Notes under the pieces: generated by a model | What the model was told of the DNA's origin: nothing | The model's input: the letters and a program-made list of their open reading frames with translations, nothing else | Database searches by the model: none | Source of the DNA: Isoetes taiwanensis | Taxonomy: Eukaryota > Streptophyta > Lycopodiopsida > Isoetales > Isoetaceae | Assembly (NCBI GenBank): GCA_021234155.1 | Contig: JAJEKV010000004.1 | Location: 10,544,109 to 10,608,108 of the forward strand | Reading direction: 5' to 3' | Length of the DNA stretch: 64,000 bases | Translations under genes and position numbers: made by a program | In this document: piece after piece, positions 47,040 to 61,203 of the stretch | How positions within the stretch are numbered: the first letter of the stretch is position 1 | Layout: each line of letters opens with the position of its first letter

Positions 47040-47500
47040 TATAACTACCAACACATAACTATCATTAACATTAATTATTCCAAACCATTGCATTCCACAC
47101 TTAAAAATAAAATTCCCCCTTAAACCCCCTTTGGTTTGGGTGCATATTCACACGGGGGGTGACTCCGGGCATCGAGAGCTGTTGGATGAGCATATATGCC
47201 TTTTATTCCTCGATCTAGACCGTACATAGTGATCCTCATTTGTGGGGTATGCCTGTACAAGTTTTGGTATACTGTATAACACAATTTGCGAAATACTATA
47301 AGATTTGAGAGAATGTACTATATGGTATTGATTTTGTACATGTATAACATGATTTTAGGGGCTCTCGCCGCCCTACGTCGCCCCCCGTGTGAATATGCAC
47401 CCAAACCAAAGGGGGTTTAAGGGGGAATTTTATTTTTAAGTGTGGAATGCAATGGTTTGGAATAATTAATGTTAATGATAGTTATGTGTTGGTAGTTATA
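47040..47500. repeat. Foldback element with inverted loop, unit 2
   Basis: Arms of about 135 bp (47040-47180 and 47360-47500) run outward to TATAACTACC/GGTAGTTATA. The loop (about 47181-47359) is the reverse complement of the loop in unit 4 (about 60055-60235), while the flanks keep the same orientation. Confidence 0.9.
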
Positions 47501-50500
47501 CAGCAGTAATATTTTGGGTTTCAAAGGCTCATGTACGTAAAGCTTTAATACATGCATAATTTTTTTGAAACGGCTACTTCTCTCTAGTCTTGCATGGCTT
47601 TAATTTGCTATATTGTCCACTTTGAATATGATGCTTTCTCCGAAGATAAAATGATGGGATATTTATAATGGCATACGTAATGGTGACCATTTATGTCTTA
47701 AAGCTAATTTGATATCCATGGTCCTAAGTAAGACCTGTTTTAATAATTTTCTGAGATTTTTGTAACTGGATACTAAGGAAGAATGGTACCATCCTGGACT
47801 TAACTGTTCTCGTATGGCCAGATAAGACAGCAAAGGGATTGACCAATGCTGATGTTTGCGCTAGTTTTTACTAGTTCAAGCCGGTTTTTTTCATGACACT
47901 TCTGTGCATTGGTCTTATCAGTGCTGCCAATCTTTCTTGGTAAGGGTTTTTTGTATTTGCTAAAGTTTGATGTATGATGCATTCTGGCTACTCAATAAGC
48001 AGGATCTAATATATTAACATCTCATGATTGGATATGTTAATGTGCTGAATTAGAAATCAAGAACAGATGGCTCTCGCTAATGTAATGACACTATGGGGTT
48101 GCCGCAAAATTAATGCAAAATCAAAGGGACGTTTGTCATAGTTTGCCATTTGGCCGACACATACATGGACTATTGTCCAAAACATTGCCACTTCGGCTTG
48201 ATATATGAAAATATGGATGGTCCTTGGAACAAGGAGTTTCTCGAATTTAGAATCGGACTCATTTTTGAATCAAGTTTTATTCAGAGAGCTTTTGCAAGTT
48301 ATCGACAACTACTTCTGAATTTGAGGTAACTACTTTGATTTTAAGTTAATTTCTAGCTGGCATTGAATTCATATAGGGTGCGGTATGGCCTACTTTTGAG
48401 TAGGGCCCGGCCCTATACCTATGATGCTGTGGTAAATAATATGCCGCGACTTCGGTTTGGAGGTAGAGGTTTTTTTTATGCATGCCACATGTTGGAGTTT
48501 CTATATGTTGGCTTTTCCTACATGTTTGCTACATGATGCCTTAGTAGCGTCTACTCATATTTACAAGAGGTAACTTAGAATTGCACGCTTAAGGAGTAAA
48601 CCTTTTGAATGTATTTAACTCCTTGAGGGAGTAAACCCGTGGGCAATTTTAATGGGCCGCTCACCTTATATAAGGTGGGTTTCTAAATCTCGACTTTAGG
48701 GTTGAAGTTAATTTTCTTGGATATTATTATAGTTCCAAGTTCCTAGAATGGGACTTTTTTCTCACATATTTATGACTATAGTCCATACTGAACATACGTC
48801 AATTGGCTAAGGGCTTGGCTTAAAGGGTCTTTTATTCCTTGAGAAACCGTTGATTATCGAGATGTATAAATGGCTACTCTAAATATGCTAGGGAGCATAA
48901 TCAGCAGCTTGTAAAAGGTATTCTAACCTTGTGAAATTCCATAGGGTGTCGATATTCAAGTCCCAAGCTATTATTAATGCTTGTAATAATATATCTAGAT
49001 AATTTAGTTTCCTAAACTTATGACAATACCCTTTTGGAATGGTTCATGATCATTTATGAATAGAGGTAGGTTTGAAGACTAGAGCATCTTTTAATTTAGA
49101 TATTCTTTGTTGTAGCGGAATATCGTGCATAATGAACCATGTAGTTTTTTGTCCGGATTCGGCGACTATTCATCCTTTTGTTCAAAACTAAAAAAATGAA
49201 GCAACTAGATGAAAGTAGCGACATATATGGGCAAGGAGCGGCATGTCTTGAAACGGGTGAGATGTTAGATCGAGATTGCATTCGTCACACAAGATATTGA
49301 TCTTGAGAAGAGCAGCCATGCTATGGAGGGCACAGCAAAAGGGACAAACAGGTTGGGGCTGTGGTTTTGGAAGAAATCTCCTCTTCTAGATTCTACGTTA
49401 AACATAACATAGATGAGACGCCCCTACTACCGTGATGTCGGCATTTTGCATGCACAATGTGGCATTTGTCCGGGAAGATGGCATGAGCAAAGATTGGAAG
49501 GTTATTGGGCAAAGAGGCAAGCATAGCCTTTGTACCCAAACGAAATTATAAGGCTGCCATATAGACAAGGATAATCGCGAAGCCTAACTGTTCCTAAAAC
49601 ACAAAATATAGATATTGCTAGGGGTTTTGGTTTTGTGTTTTGTACACTTTTTCACAAGGGTTTCCTAAGATTTCATGGTATTCGGATAGATGTACTAATC
49701 GCGTACATCTAGAGTGCACCATTTTAGTTGTTTATTTAGCTTTTTTTTCAATGGTCCAACATCCAAGGGCTCACAACAAAAGCCCTCTTTTTATTTGGTT
49801 GCCATTTTGAGTTTGCATGCAAGCATCGTGCCATCATGTTTAGGGTTATTTTAGGGTTAGAGGAAAGGCAAGAATCGAAAAGCAATACAAATGCTGGAGG
49901 TTCGAACATGCTTCAAGATTGACATTAAACTTCAAGAATAAGATTTAACATTGGGTTTGAAGATCTAGCATTAGACTTTGCTAGTTTATTTTTCCTTCTC
50001 CACTTCACTATTGGCGCCGCGACCGTGATTTAGGGTATATGGTGGAGGCGAAGATAGAAACGGCTATTGGGTATGGAATGGAATCAAGATCAAGAAATAA
50101 TGACATTGTATTTCTGCGGATTGGATTTTGCCCTTTTACTCCCTTAAAGGCTGCATCTTGGAATCTGCTCCTTTGCTTCCATTGTTCATGAAGAAAGATT
50201 TAATAATTTTCTCCCTCTTGGATCACGGTGAAGCGAGATAGAACTATGGATATGGATATGAAAATGGGTCAGGCAAATGGCGGATGGAAGAACTAGGAAA
50301 AACGGCTTGAGCATCCAGGTGCACCGGTTATTGCAAGATTTTTTTCGCATGGGAGAGGAAAAGATCCCGAGAAAACAGGAAGCACAAATCTTGGAAGAAC
50401 CCTCGAGGAGCTCTTAGATTCCGGGTTATGTAAGGAGACCTCGTGGCCATGATTGCAATTTTAGAAATAACATTTCAGCAACTTCTGAGAAAAGGAAAGC

Positions 50501-50942
50501 TCTGCAAAGAATGGTAGCCCAACGAAAGGGCGTCTATAGGTTTCTAGCTCAAAAAGCCACGGTTAGGCGAGAAACCCTTAAAAGGGGATTTTAACCTATT
50601 TGGCGATATGAACAACAATTTATTTAGTGCCTTCCAAGAAGCTTCACTATTCCTTCAACCTTCCCTTGGTTGTGCTACATTGTAGTCTTTCCAAAATTTC
50701 TACCTTGAAATTTGTGGTATTGTCTTTCGAGGCGGCTTTCTGGAGTCTTGGGCATCATCTGCATCATTACTCTTTATTTCTCATATTATGTGGTAGAATC
50801 TCGTGAAAAATCAACATTTGCTTCAAAATTTGGATTTCATCTAATTCTGAGGGGTCTAATGATATGCTTCATATATAGCGATTATTTCAGCGCGTGAGAT
50901 ACCTCGAGTTAGTTACGTTTCTCATTTCATGTTTCTATATAG

Positions 50943-51510
50943 GTCGCGAAACATCATTGGAGATCACGGGACTTGAAGTGCTTGGCAACCATTGTAAAAG
51001 CTTAGGAGTCTTGATTGAAATTTAGAGCACCGGCATGGTTTTGTATCACATTGGCGGCTGCTGTGCGGCTCAAAGCTGCCGGAGATGTTCTGATCCGTTT
51101 GCAATTTATGCATCAAATATCACCCGATTCAACATTATCTGCATTGGTGACATGAGAACCACACCTTCATTTGATGATGGCGTGAAAAATTTGCTAGAGG
51201 GATGTTCAAATATGGTTCGTTTGGCTATTTATATAAGCCATGGTGGACTTACAAATGAAGTTTAGCCCACATTGGCGGATATGGTGGAAAAGATTAGGTG
51301 GCTTCTTTTGAGGGTGTGTTGGAGAGAATAATGAGGGGTTCGGGCTTAGGAAGCTTGAACTTCGAGGGATTCAATCCTATTAATGAGCTGGAATTGCAGC
51401 CACGGTTAGATCGTTACAATCGTTGAGATACATATGGGCCCAAAGGCTATGAAGCCAAAAAGAAATACAAGTGATTTTTGCAATGGGGCCTTATTGGAAC
51501 ATAGAATACC
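50943..51510 (+). pseudogene. COI1-like: COI1-like fragment, unit 3
   Basis: Copy of 38013-38580. The start (GTCGCGAAACATCATTGG against GTGCGAAACATCATTGG) and many later sites carry indels that break the frame. GGLTNEV and PYWNIE are still readable. Confidence 0.7.
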
Positions 51511-51869
51511 CCCGAGTTCTTGTAAAAGTTGTGCTTATTCTGAAGTTGAAGTGCTCAAGTATTTATGTTCATTTGAGTTTATGCCCATCCATTTAAGTTG
51601 CCTTGCAATTCTATAACACCCTATGCAAGGGCAAATCTTAACTCGATTTACTTGTAATCTTAACTTCGATTTACTTGTGGAGATGTTTGATTATTCCCCA
51701 TAACATATGTATCCAAGATGGCATTTTTAAATATACGACAACATATGTGCCATGGCAAAGCACATGGTTTAAGTGCTCTTCTTCCAAGTATGATATAATG
51801 TTTGTTTTTTTAGAAAGGCAAAAATTTTAAAGTTATAATACAAACCATTACATTACACACCTTAAAACC

Positions 51870-52165
51870 CTTAAACCCCTTTTTGTTTGGGTGCATATTC
51901 ACCGCAGTGACTTGGTGCGTGAGCCCTTATAATTATGTTTTGTGCATTACAAAATCAACACCATATAGTATGTTACCTGAAATCTTATAGTATTTTTTCA
52001 AATCTTGTTATCGTATCATAATTTCTATACATCCATACCCCATAAGCGAGGAATTTTGTGGGCCGGTGTAGATTAAGGAATAATGGGTGAATATGCACGT
52101 TTAACGACTCTAGTTGCCGAGTCACCCACGTGTGAATATGCACCCAAACAAAACAAAAAGGGGTT
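51870..52165. repeat. Foldback element, unit 3
   Basis: Same arms and loop orientation as unit 1, but with bases missing in the CG-rich parts of both arms (for example TTCACCGCAGTGAC against TTCACACGGGGGGTGAC). Confidence 0.8.
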
Positions 52166-55100
52166 TAAGGACGAAGGCAAACTAAGGCTAGTGGTGTGAA
52201 ACCACAACATGTGTATGGTACTATATAACCAAGTTGAGGGAAATAAGTTGGCCGCAAGTATGAATATAGCTAGATGGCTATGTCAACGAGTTACATATGA
52301 GTCTAGACTTAGGGTTGGTGCACACATGTTACTATATCATATAATAACAGCGTGGCGGTCTTGGATGTAGGAAGGATTTAGTAGTATCAAATACTATAGT
52401 GGTGATCATATCGAGGGATGTCGATTTTGATATTCAGATGTATATCATATTAAAAGATAGTAGAATATTAAATACAAAGCCAGTGAAATATTACTTGACA
52501 AGGTTTAAAGAATGAATGGCGTAATGATATGCTTATATCACGAAGATATTGGGTTAGGTATGCTTTCTGGGAGATAAGCATTCAAGTTATCCCAATGGTT
52601 GGAGTTGACTATCTTAGATACGTTGTACTAAGGAGATGAGAAGAGTTTAAATCGATTGAGAATAGCTAGAGTAAGTCTAGCATATCACGGTGATGTTAGA
52701 TTCAAAAACATCCCAAGGATGGTTGGGCCGGTGTTGGAATAACCATAATGAGAGCTTAGCTATCAAAGGTTCTAGATACCAATGAATTACTTCATTGTTA
52801 TAAAATTTGAGAGCATTTATTTGGTTTTGGGAATAAAAGATGTATAAAAATATCCAGCGTCCCACGATGGAAGAAAAGAAGGATCGATGACTTTGGCGAT
52901 TATACCTTTAGGAATAACTTAGAAAGAGGCAATACATAGGAACTCTAAGTCCAGATAAAAAAAATCAAGGCGAGGTGTATTGATCGAAGGGTTAAGATTA
53001 TATAGACCCGTGGTCCATATAGTCGAAGAGTTACCCTACAGGGAACAATTCTAGGTGCTTGAAGTAGAAAGGCTGGAGGATCCATTGCCTTGAGGCATAG
53101 ACCCCTTAGAGTTATGACTCTGAAAACTCTTAAAGAGTGTAAGGAACCCGGGATAATCTTATGGCGATTACTAGAAAGATCGAAACATTGGGTTTTCCTA
53201 TTAAGAGACCCGGGAGGTTTTAGTGCCTCCTCTTCATTATAGAGGAGCCAAAGCGACAAGATTTAAGTAATCAAATGTTGAAGTTGACCACGATAACTTA
53301 AGAAATTAGGTTAATTGTGACTAAGCATGGTTAATATGGAGGACACAAAGGATCCTTAGTGAAAAGAAGCCTTTAGAAAAGCTCTGCATGTGAGGTAATA
53401 GCCTTGAAATTATGGCATAATCCGTGGGGAAATCATAGGTTATGTGCGGGGTTAAAGTACCATAAGGCACTAAAGGAATGGTTGAAATAACTAGAGACCC
53501 TATCAAAATATAGGCAGCATATACAAGTCCAACATAGAATTAATTTTGTCCATTTTGGGAAATAGGTGGCGAAAACCACATCATAAAGGTACATAGGCAA
53601 TGGGTTTGTTTGAAAGAACTACCACGGTTATAGTTTAGCTAAGTTAGAGCGAGCTCTAGCATTGTGGGATGTGGAGATATGTTTATTATGTACATACCAT
53701 GTACACATACGATAAATATCTTAGGGAGGTAATCTAGGTGGTGCGGAGATACATTGAAATCATAAAGGACCGATCAATCAATCCGTTGCATGCTAGGGTA
53801 TGATGTGGTAGTTGGCACTTGAAATAAATGTCAACGGCCAATAGAATAAAGCTTAAGGTAGTGGGGTGGAGTAGTACAATAGTACAATTCCAGGATAGGT
53901 AGCGACTAGCAGGTACCTGCGAGAAGTTCAAATGTGTCTTTAATAGACACGTAAGACTAGCTTTCTCACATGATCCATACCCGGATCAGGCGGTGAAACG
54001 ACATGGGTTACATGGAGGTGTAAGTTAGGATGTCACGGGACTTCGAACATGGATACAAGTCCGGGTTATCTCAAACATAAGTACTTGTAGAAAGACTCAC
54101 AAAATACCAGGTAGGCACCTTGATGACTCCAGGTAATTTACGATTTATACGAAGGCCGACCCGCTCTTAGGCCATGACTATGGCTTAAATGAAGATGCCA
54201 AGTCATTTGGAATGTCAGAACAGCAGCATAACATCATGACAGAGAAATGTAATGTTCGAGGATGTAGGACAACGTTGGATCATAACCCCCAATGATAGGT
54301 GGGTTAACAATATAGGGAATATATAATAGCGGCTTAGAAGCCACAAGGCGGTTAATGAATACGTAAAGGAGTAAATGGATTAGTGACTCTCTTGAATAAA
54401 GGTCCACGACCAAAGAGTGAAATGTGTAGGCTGTGGCGGGGTAAAAAGGCCCGAATCTTGAAAATCGATCATAGACTTAGAAAACATATTGAAGAAGAGA
54501 AGGAATAAAGGGCGCTGATGCATGATATTTAGCAATCTGGATAGAAAGGTTATTTCCTAACATGAAGGTTAGTCTTTGCTAACATGCAAAGATATACCCA
54601 ACAACTTGAAAGGCGACAAGAGCTGAAAAACTCTAAAGATTTGGTGTATGGCTTAGGGAAGAAGACATCGATGTCTTAGGACAATATGGTGAATTGATTT
54701 TTTTTTTTTTTTTTTTTTTATGCATGCCACATGTTGGAGTTTCTATATGTTGGCTTTTCCTACATGTTTGCTACATGATGCCTTAGTAGCGTCTACTCAT
54801 ATTTACAAAGAGTGTAACCGCAATTACGTTTAAGGGGAGTAAACCTTTTGAATGTATTTAACTCCTTGAGGGAGTAAACCTTGTGGGCAATTTTAATGGG
54901 CCGTTCACCTTATATAAGCGATGGGTTTCTAAATCTGACCTTAGGTTGAAGTTAATTTTCTTGGATATTATTATAGTTCAGAAGTTCCTAGAATGGGACT
55001 ATAGTCCATACAGACATGCTGAATTGGCTAAGGGCTTGGCTTAAAGGGTCTTTATTCCTTGAGAAACCGTTGATTATCTGAGATGTATAAATGGCTACTC

Positions 55101-58100
55101 TAAATATGCTAGGGAGCATAATCTGGCAGTTGTAAAAGGTATTCTAACCTTGTGAAATTCCATAGGGGTGTCAGATATTCAAGTCCGGGTTATTATTAAC
55201 TGTAATAATATATCTAGATAATTTAGTTTCCTAAAACTTATGACAATACCCTTTTTGGAATGGTTCGTATCATTTATGAATAGAGGCCGGTTTGAAGACT
55301 AGAGCATCTTAATTTAGATATTCTTTGCTAGGCCGAAGAATATCGTGCATAACAGACCATGTAGTTTTTTGTGCTGGATTCCGATGACTATTCATCCTTT
55401 ATTTCTGAAACTAAAAAATGGCGCAACTAGATGCGAAAGTAGCAGCATATGGGCAAGGAACGGCATGTGCAGAACGGCTGGAGATGTTAGACTGGAGATT
55501 GCATTCTGTCACAAGATATTGATCTTGAGAAGAGCAGTTGCGTTATGGAGGGCTTTAGCAAAAGGGACAAACAGGTTGGGGCTGTGGTTTTTGAAGACGA
55601 ATCTCCTCTTCTAGATTCTGTTAAACATAACATAGATGAGACGTCCCTACACAGGATGCTGGCATTTTGCATGCACACAGGGCATTTGTCTGGAAGATGG
55701 CATGAGCAGCATGGAAAGTTGTGGCAAAAGAGGCAAGCATAGCCTTTGTACCAAACGAAAATTATCAGGCGTCATATAGACAAGGATATCGTGAAGCTTC
55801 CAATCTGTTCCTAAAACACAAAATATAGATCTTAGACATTCTTGAGAAAACCAGGTATTTCAATGATTTTTTTTGTAATAATGATGCTTATTTGAGCTGA
55901 ATATCCACCTGTACATATGCTAAGGGTTTGTACATATGCATTCCATTCTCAATCTTAAGGTGTGAAGCAGCTTAAAATGTGAAAGTTTACATTCTTTTGG
56001 CTGAATATATGTCTATGAACAGTTACTTTCCCTTTCAAAGGATGTAAATTTGCATTCTTTAGACTGAAAAATCTGCTCATATGCTTGAGCATTTGGGTGC
56101 TAAGGAGGTGTTGGCAAGTTCGTTTGTCTGCTTTAGAGTGATAATCCCATTTGGTATAGTTCTAATTATCCTCTATTCTGCTTTGTTTATTGTTCCAGGA
56201 ATTATAGCTTATGATATTTTGCACTCTTATGCACTCATGATTTGCAGACAAGGTGGCTGCTTAGCAAAAATCTGCTTAAATGGATTGTCCACTATTTTCC
56301 TTTATAGGTCCCCTGTATTCTAACACAATAAGTTCGGTGCATTTTGCCAACCTGTTTCTAACTGTGGCAGCTAGGTTGTAAGCAATACATGGCATAGTTA
56401 TTTCCCCTTAACATTCCTATGCCTGTTACAACATTTTAGACGGTAAATATGAAGTTTCCTTGAAAGGTCTATGTATAGGCATTTGATTTACTGATGTCGT
56501 ATAGGTATCCTCGTAATTTCTGTAATATAGACTTCTAGAAGCATTTGCGAATGCTGCCTATGTGAAAACACAGACCAGATACCTTACGCAACCCAATAGA
56601 GGGATACATTCTCCCAGCCGGATGGATACATTCGACAAAGCCAAACTCGAGGCATAAATATTTATCCCTAGCATTCTTATGCCAATAGCAATGTATTAGA
56701 AGTTAACATGAAGTACCCGGGATGGTTATAGCCTATATTGACTGATATAAGTGCTCTGTTATAGTAATGTGGTTTTATCCGGGATATTCAAGACTTATTT
56801 CTGAACCGTATGGCTTTAAAAGTTTTTTAGCATTATGATGTATGTGACAGTTGTTCTCTTTCTCTTATATGTAAATTAAGTTTATTTCTGCCATGCTCAT
56901 TTTAGTCTTTTGGGCAAAAGGTCTACATTAGGTGATCGGTTGACAACCGAGAAGCCTAAGGTACCTTTTGGCCCTTGCATCTTTACCCTTATCAAGCTAA
57001 TGATGTATTGGTTGGCTGCAGGTACGGGCTTCTCTTCTTAATGTAGTCCTTTTGTTCAAATAGGTTTTAGGTGAGCTGGAAATTTCGCATTGAAAGATGA
57101 TTTGATCAGAGAATTACTTGAGGATGTTAAATCATCTCCAAATACATGGATTTGCATGGCCCTTATGGGAGACATATGCTCACTTGCAAACCTTTTATTT
57201 GCACTTTGAAACGATGATAAGGTACTCCGTTGCTTATTCTGACTTTTACTTCTACAAGTGGGTTTTGTCTAATACTTTCTAGAGAATATGTTCTATGTTC
57301 TTACATATTGAAGAACAATTCTTGGCTGTACATGTTAGCTATAACAGGTTGGTTCCCTTGGACAAAATGGTTTTCAAATAGAACTTGTAAGTTATACCTT
57401 GGGAATGCCAATCTTATGCTGGGGACTTGTTAAACCTACAAGTATTTTGATACAAATGGAATGGAAGCTCTATTATTAGATGCTGCGTGTTTTGTACTAA
57501 GACATTACAAATCTGTATGCTATATTTTGACTTCAATATGTAGCATAATAACAGGGGGTTTTCTTTGTGTTTTTGTACGCTTTTCACAAAGGTTTTCCTA
57601 AGATTTCATGGCGTATTCGAATGGATGTACTAATGCGTACATCTAGAGTGCGCCATTTCTTAGTCGTTGATTTAGCTTTTTTTTTCAATGGTCCAACATC
57701 CAAGGGCTCACAACAAAAGCCCTCTTTTTATTTTAGGGGCTGAACATGCAAGCCTTATGGATAGCATTTTAGGGCACGAAACAGGGCTTGCAAATCTGCA
57801 ACAACACGGATTAGCAAGATAAGAATCTTGTTGGAGCGATTTAGGTCAAAGACCTCTGCTTCTTTTAAGTGATTGCATCTCCAATCTTTGGCTTCAGTCT
57901 GGGGCAAACATTACAAGAGTTAATAGGTCCGACAGAATGGAGAAGGTCTCTAGGTTTGGACCATTTTGCAACAGAATCTGAGAAGCAATCTAAGTATGGC
58001 GCATTACCCCATTCAAAACTCCGATTAGGCTCCTGGTTAATTTGTTTGTCCTCATGCCCTGAGTAAATGTATCGAGCAAGTAAAGGCGGATCGGCAGCGG

Positions 58101-58479
58101 TAGATGATGATCGGAGGTTCAACGGATTACAAGCTTTGAGGGCATACCGCAGTGCTTAGACGAAATAAGACTTCTGGAATAGCAGGTATTTCTCTGGAAT
58201 AAAATGATGTACTGCGGTTGTTGCCGGATTTCTTGGATTTGGATACATGGGTTCTGCTCCATTGCAACAGGGTTCTGGCATAAGGGCTAGCGCCTGGGAC
58301 ACCGGAGATGTTTTAATGTCTATTGCGGTTCATAGTATTCTCTCATGCTCCTTTTCATGCTCCCATGAAAATCGAGGAAGTGCAGGGTATTTTTTGTGTC
58401 ACCCGCAAATCTTTTGTGTCGGGGCCATGCACTTCTACAATTACCTTTGTGGAAATCCCTCACGGCAAAGCGTGTGATG

Positions 58480-59330
58480 AAGACTCGTGCAGGTATCGAG
58501 TACTTTTGTGTAGATGGGCATGAATGCCTTGCATGCATACCTTTTCTTGTTCTTGTTCAATGAATTGAGTCCTTACATTGATCTTTACTAACTATGAATC
58601 AAGGTTAACTTTGGAGTTCTTGGCAATGACAGCAAAGATATTCTTCAAAAGGCCTCCCTCGAAAGTCGAGGTTTCTTGGAGCAGCTCTAGCATTTGGATT
58701 AGCGGATGCAAATCAGGTCCCTTCTTGAATGCCTCTTAGCTCTTATGGTTCTGATGTTCCATACTTTGACCTGAAGTTGTGAGATAAAAAGGATAGAATT
58801 TTTCGATGAATTTAACGACCTTTTCAGGTTGTTTATCGGCAGTAGATTGCCAAAAGACTTTATAGACCATATATAATCCTGCGACCCTTTATGTATTAAG
58901 ATGGTTTTCAAATCTGCGACCTTCTTAATTTTTCTTGACAAAACACCGAGGTTTAATTGGAATTCTCGGATGATACAAGCACTTTAGTTTATAGGTTCTT
59001 CTCTGGGACAATATTTTGCCAAGTGAGCGAAGTGGAAGCAAGTGGCAATGATCTATTGTTGGGTGCATCTGAAAAGGAAGATAGTCGAGCTACCATAAGT
59101 AATGGCTCATATGCATCTGGGCATAGCATTGTGGAGACGCTAGCCAACATGACATGACAACAATGCAAAGGCGAGCTTGTCTTAGCAATTGATGATCTTC
59201 TTGGGAGTTTGGCACGGAGGCATCTCCAAAGATGAAGCTTAATCAAAGCACATTGCTTGACCCATCGTTGTTTCAAAGGAAGTGGAGTTATATTAGAGTT
59301 TTCTTGTTGTCCATGTAATTCAAATTTACA
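58480..59330 (+). pseudogene. AP4B-like: AP-4 beta-adaptin fragment, unit 4
   Basis: Copy of the unit 2 fragment. The exon at 58604-58716 aligns but has lost its frame. A downstream frame (58957-59157) is cleaner than in unit 2 and reads VEASGNDLLLGASEKEDSRA, then LAIDDLL, typical of the AP-4 beta hinge. The two copies together support the identification. Confidence 0.7.
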
Positions 59331-59910
59331 GAGCTGCAGGTTGTAATGCAAGCAGCTCTAGTGTTAAACAGGAATCAGCTCTAGTGTTGAACAGGAATGG
59401 AGTTCACGTAATGCAGATATTCCGGATGTATGTATGTTTGGTGTTAAGTAGTGCAATGCGTACATGTTTGACTTCAAAGGAATACAATTGAGACAACCTT
59501 TGGGTGAGGTGGAAAATGGGTTTTGACCCCATCTCGTTTTAGATGAACGGCTATAGTTTGTGGGTTTGGAATAATCCATGGAATATTACTTGGATCAAGG
59601 GCGGTTAGGCGAGTATTGAGGGTTAGACGAGTATGAGAACCCCTTATGCTAGTTTGTGTACACGTTTTCATTTGCATCGTTTTTATGATTTTTATATTCT
59701 ATAGGCCCTAAATTTCTTGTTCTTCACATATTTCACAAACATATAATAATATATAACATTAAACAATGATTATATGACTTTTTTTTAGTTTAGATGCTCA
59801 TATTCACTCAAGGGAGTTTGGATTTGTATATATGTTGTATTGTTGCTTGTTTGTTTATTTGGTTTTGTTTTTCTTTTTGTTAGGGCCGAAGAACTAAAAA
59901 AATTTTTTAG

Positions 59911-60370
59911 TATAACTACCAACACATAACTATCATTAACATTAATTATTCCAAACCATTGCATTCCACACTTAAAAATAAAATTCCCCCTTAAACCCCC
60001 TTTGGTTTGGGTGCATATTCACCGCGGGCGGCGTGGGGGCGGCGAGAGCCCCTAAAATCATGTTATACATGTACAAAATCAATACCATATAGTACATTCT
60101 CTCAAATCTTATAGTATTTACATAAATTGTGTTATACAAGATATACAAAACTTGTGCAGGCATACCCCACAAATGAGGATCACTATGTACTTGTCTAGAT
60201 CGAGGAATAAAAGGCATATATGCTCATCCAACGACTCTCGATGCCCGAGTCACCCCCTCCTAATATGCACCCAAACCAAAGGGGGTTTAAGGGGGAATTT
60301 TATTTTTAAGTGTGGAATGCAATGGTTTGGAATAATTAATGTTAATGATAGTTATGTGTTGGTAGTTATA
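59911..60370. repeat. Foldback element, unit 4
   Basis: Same outer arms as in unit 2 (TATAACTACC...GGTAGTTATA). The loop is in the opposite orientation to unit 2 and the same as units 1 and 3. Confidence 0.85.
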
Positions 60371-60914
60371 CAGCAGTAATATTTTGGGTTTCAAAGGCTC
60401 ATGTACGTAAAGCTTTAATACATGCATAATTTTTTTGAAACGGCTACTTCTCTCTAGTCTTGCATGGCTTTAATTTGCTATATTGTCCACTTTGAATATG
60501 ATGCTTTCTCCGAAGATAAAATGATGGGATATTTATAATGGCATACGTAATGGTGACCATTTATGTCTTAAAGCTAATTTGATATCCATGGTCCTAAGTA
60601 AGACCTGTTTTAATAATTTTCTGAGATTTTTGTAACTGGATACTAAGGAAGAATGGTACCATCCTGGACTTAACTGTTCTCGTATGGCCAGATAAGACAG
60701 CAAAGGGATTGACCAATGCTGATGTTTGCGCTAGTTTTTACTAGTTCAAGCCGGTTTTTTTCATGACACTTCTGTGCATTGGTCTTATCATTGCTGCCAA
60801 TCTTTCTTGGTAAGGGTTTTTTGTATTTGCTAAAGTTTGATGTATGATGCATTCTGGCTACTCAATAAGCAGGATCTAATATATTAACATCTCATGATTG
60901 GATATGTTAATGCA

Positions 60915-61203
60915 GGCTGAATTAGAAATCAAGAACAGATGGCTCTCGCTATGCAATGACACTATGGGGTTGCTGCAAAATTAATGCAAAATCAAAAGGG
61001 ACGTTTGTCATAGTTTGCCATTTGGCCTGACACACATACATGGACTATTGTCCAAAACATTGCCACTCGGCTTGATATATGAAAATATGGATGGTCCTTG
61101 GAACAAGGAATTTCCTGACTTAGAACTGGACTCATTTTTTGAATCAAGTTTTATTCCCGAGAGCTTTTGCAAGTTATCGACAACTACTTCTGAATTTGAG
61201 GTA
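60915..61203 (+). other. Exon-like segment, unrecognised (unit 4; copy in unit 2)
   Basis: After a plausible CAG acceptor the frame starts AELEIKNRWLSLCNDTMGLL. After frame changes it reads ENMDGPWNKEFPDLELDSFF and ends at a GAG|GTAACT donor. A copy lies at about 48045-48328. Protein-like, but the gene is not recognised. Confidence 0.35.

Larger units (their letters stand above)
44655..49615. repeat. Higher-order repeat unit 2 (AP-4 beta passenger)
   Basis: Shared head (44655-44850), AP-4 beta-like fragments, foldback with inverted loop (47040-47500), a segment holding exon-like text at about 48060-48330, then a truncated tail module M2 (48477-49615) that stops about 1.1 kb in. Repeated as unit 4. 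Confidence 0.85.
49617..57537. repeat. Higher-order repeat unit 3 (COI1-like passenger)
   Basis: Colinear with unit 1: head, COI1-like fragment, foldback (51870-52165), gene-free part (52166-54697), T run, tail module M3 (54717-57537). The differences from unit 1 are many small changes at CAG/CTG/CCGG sites. Confidence 0.85.
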
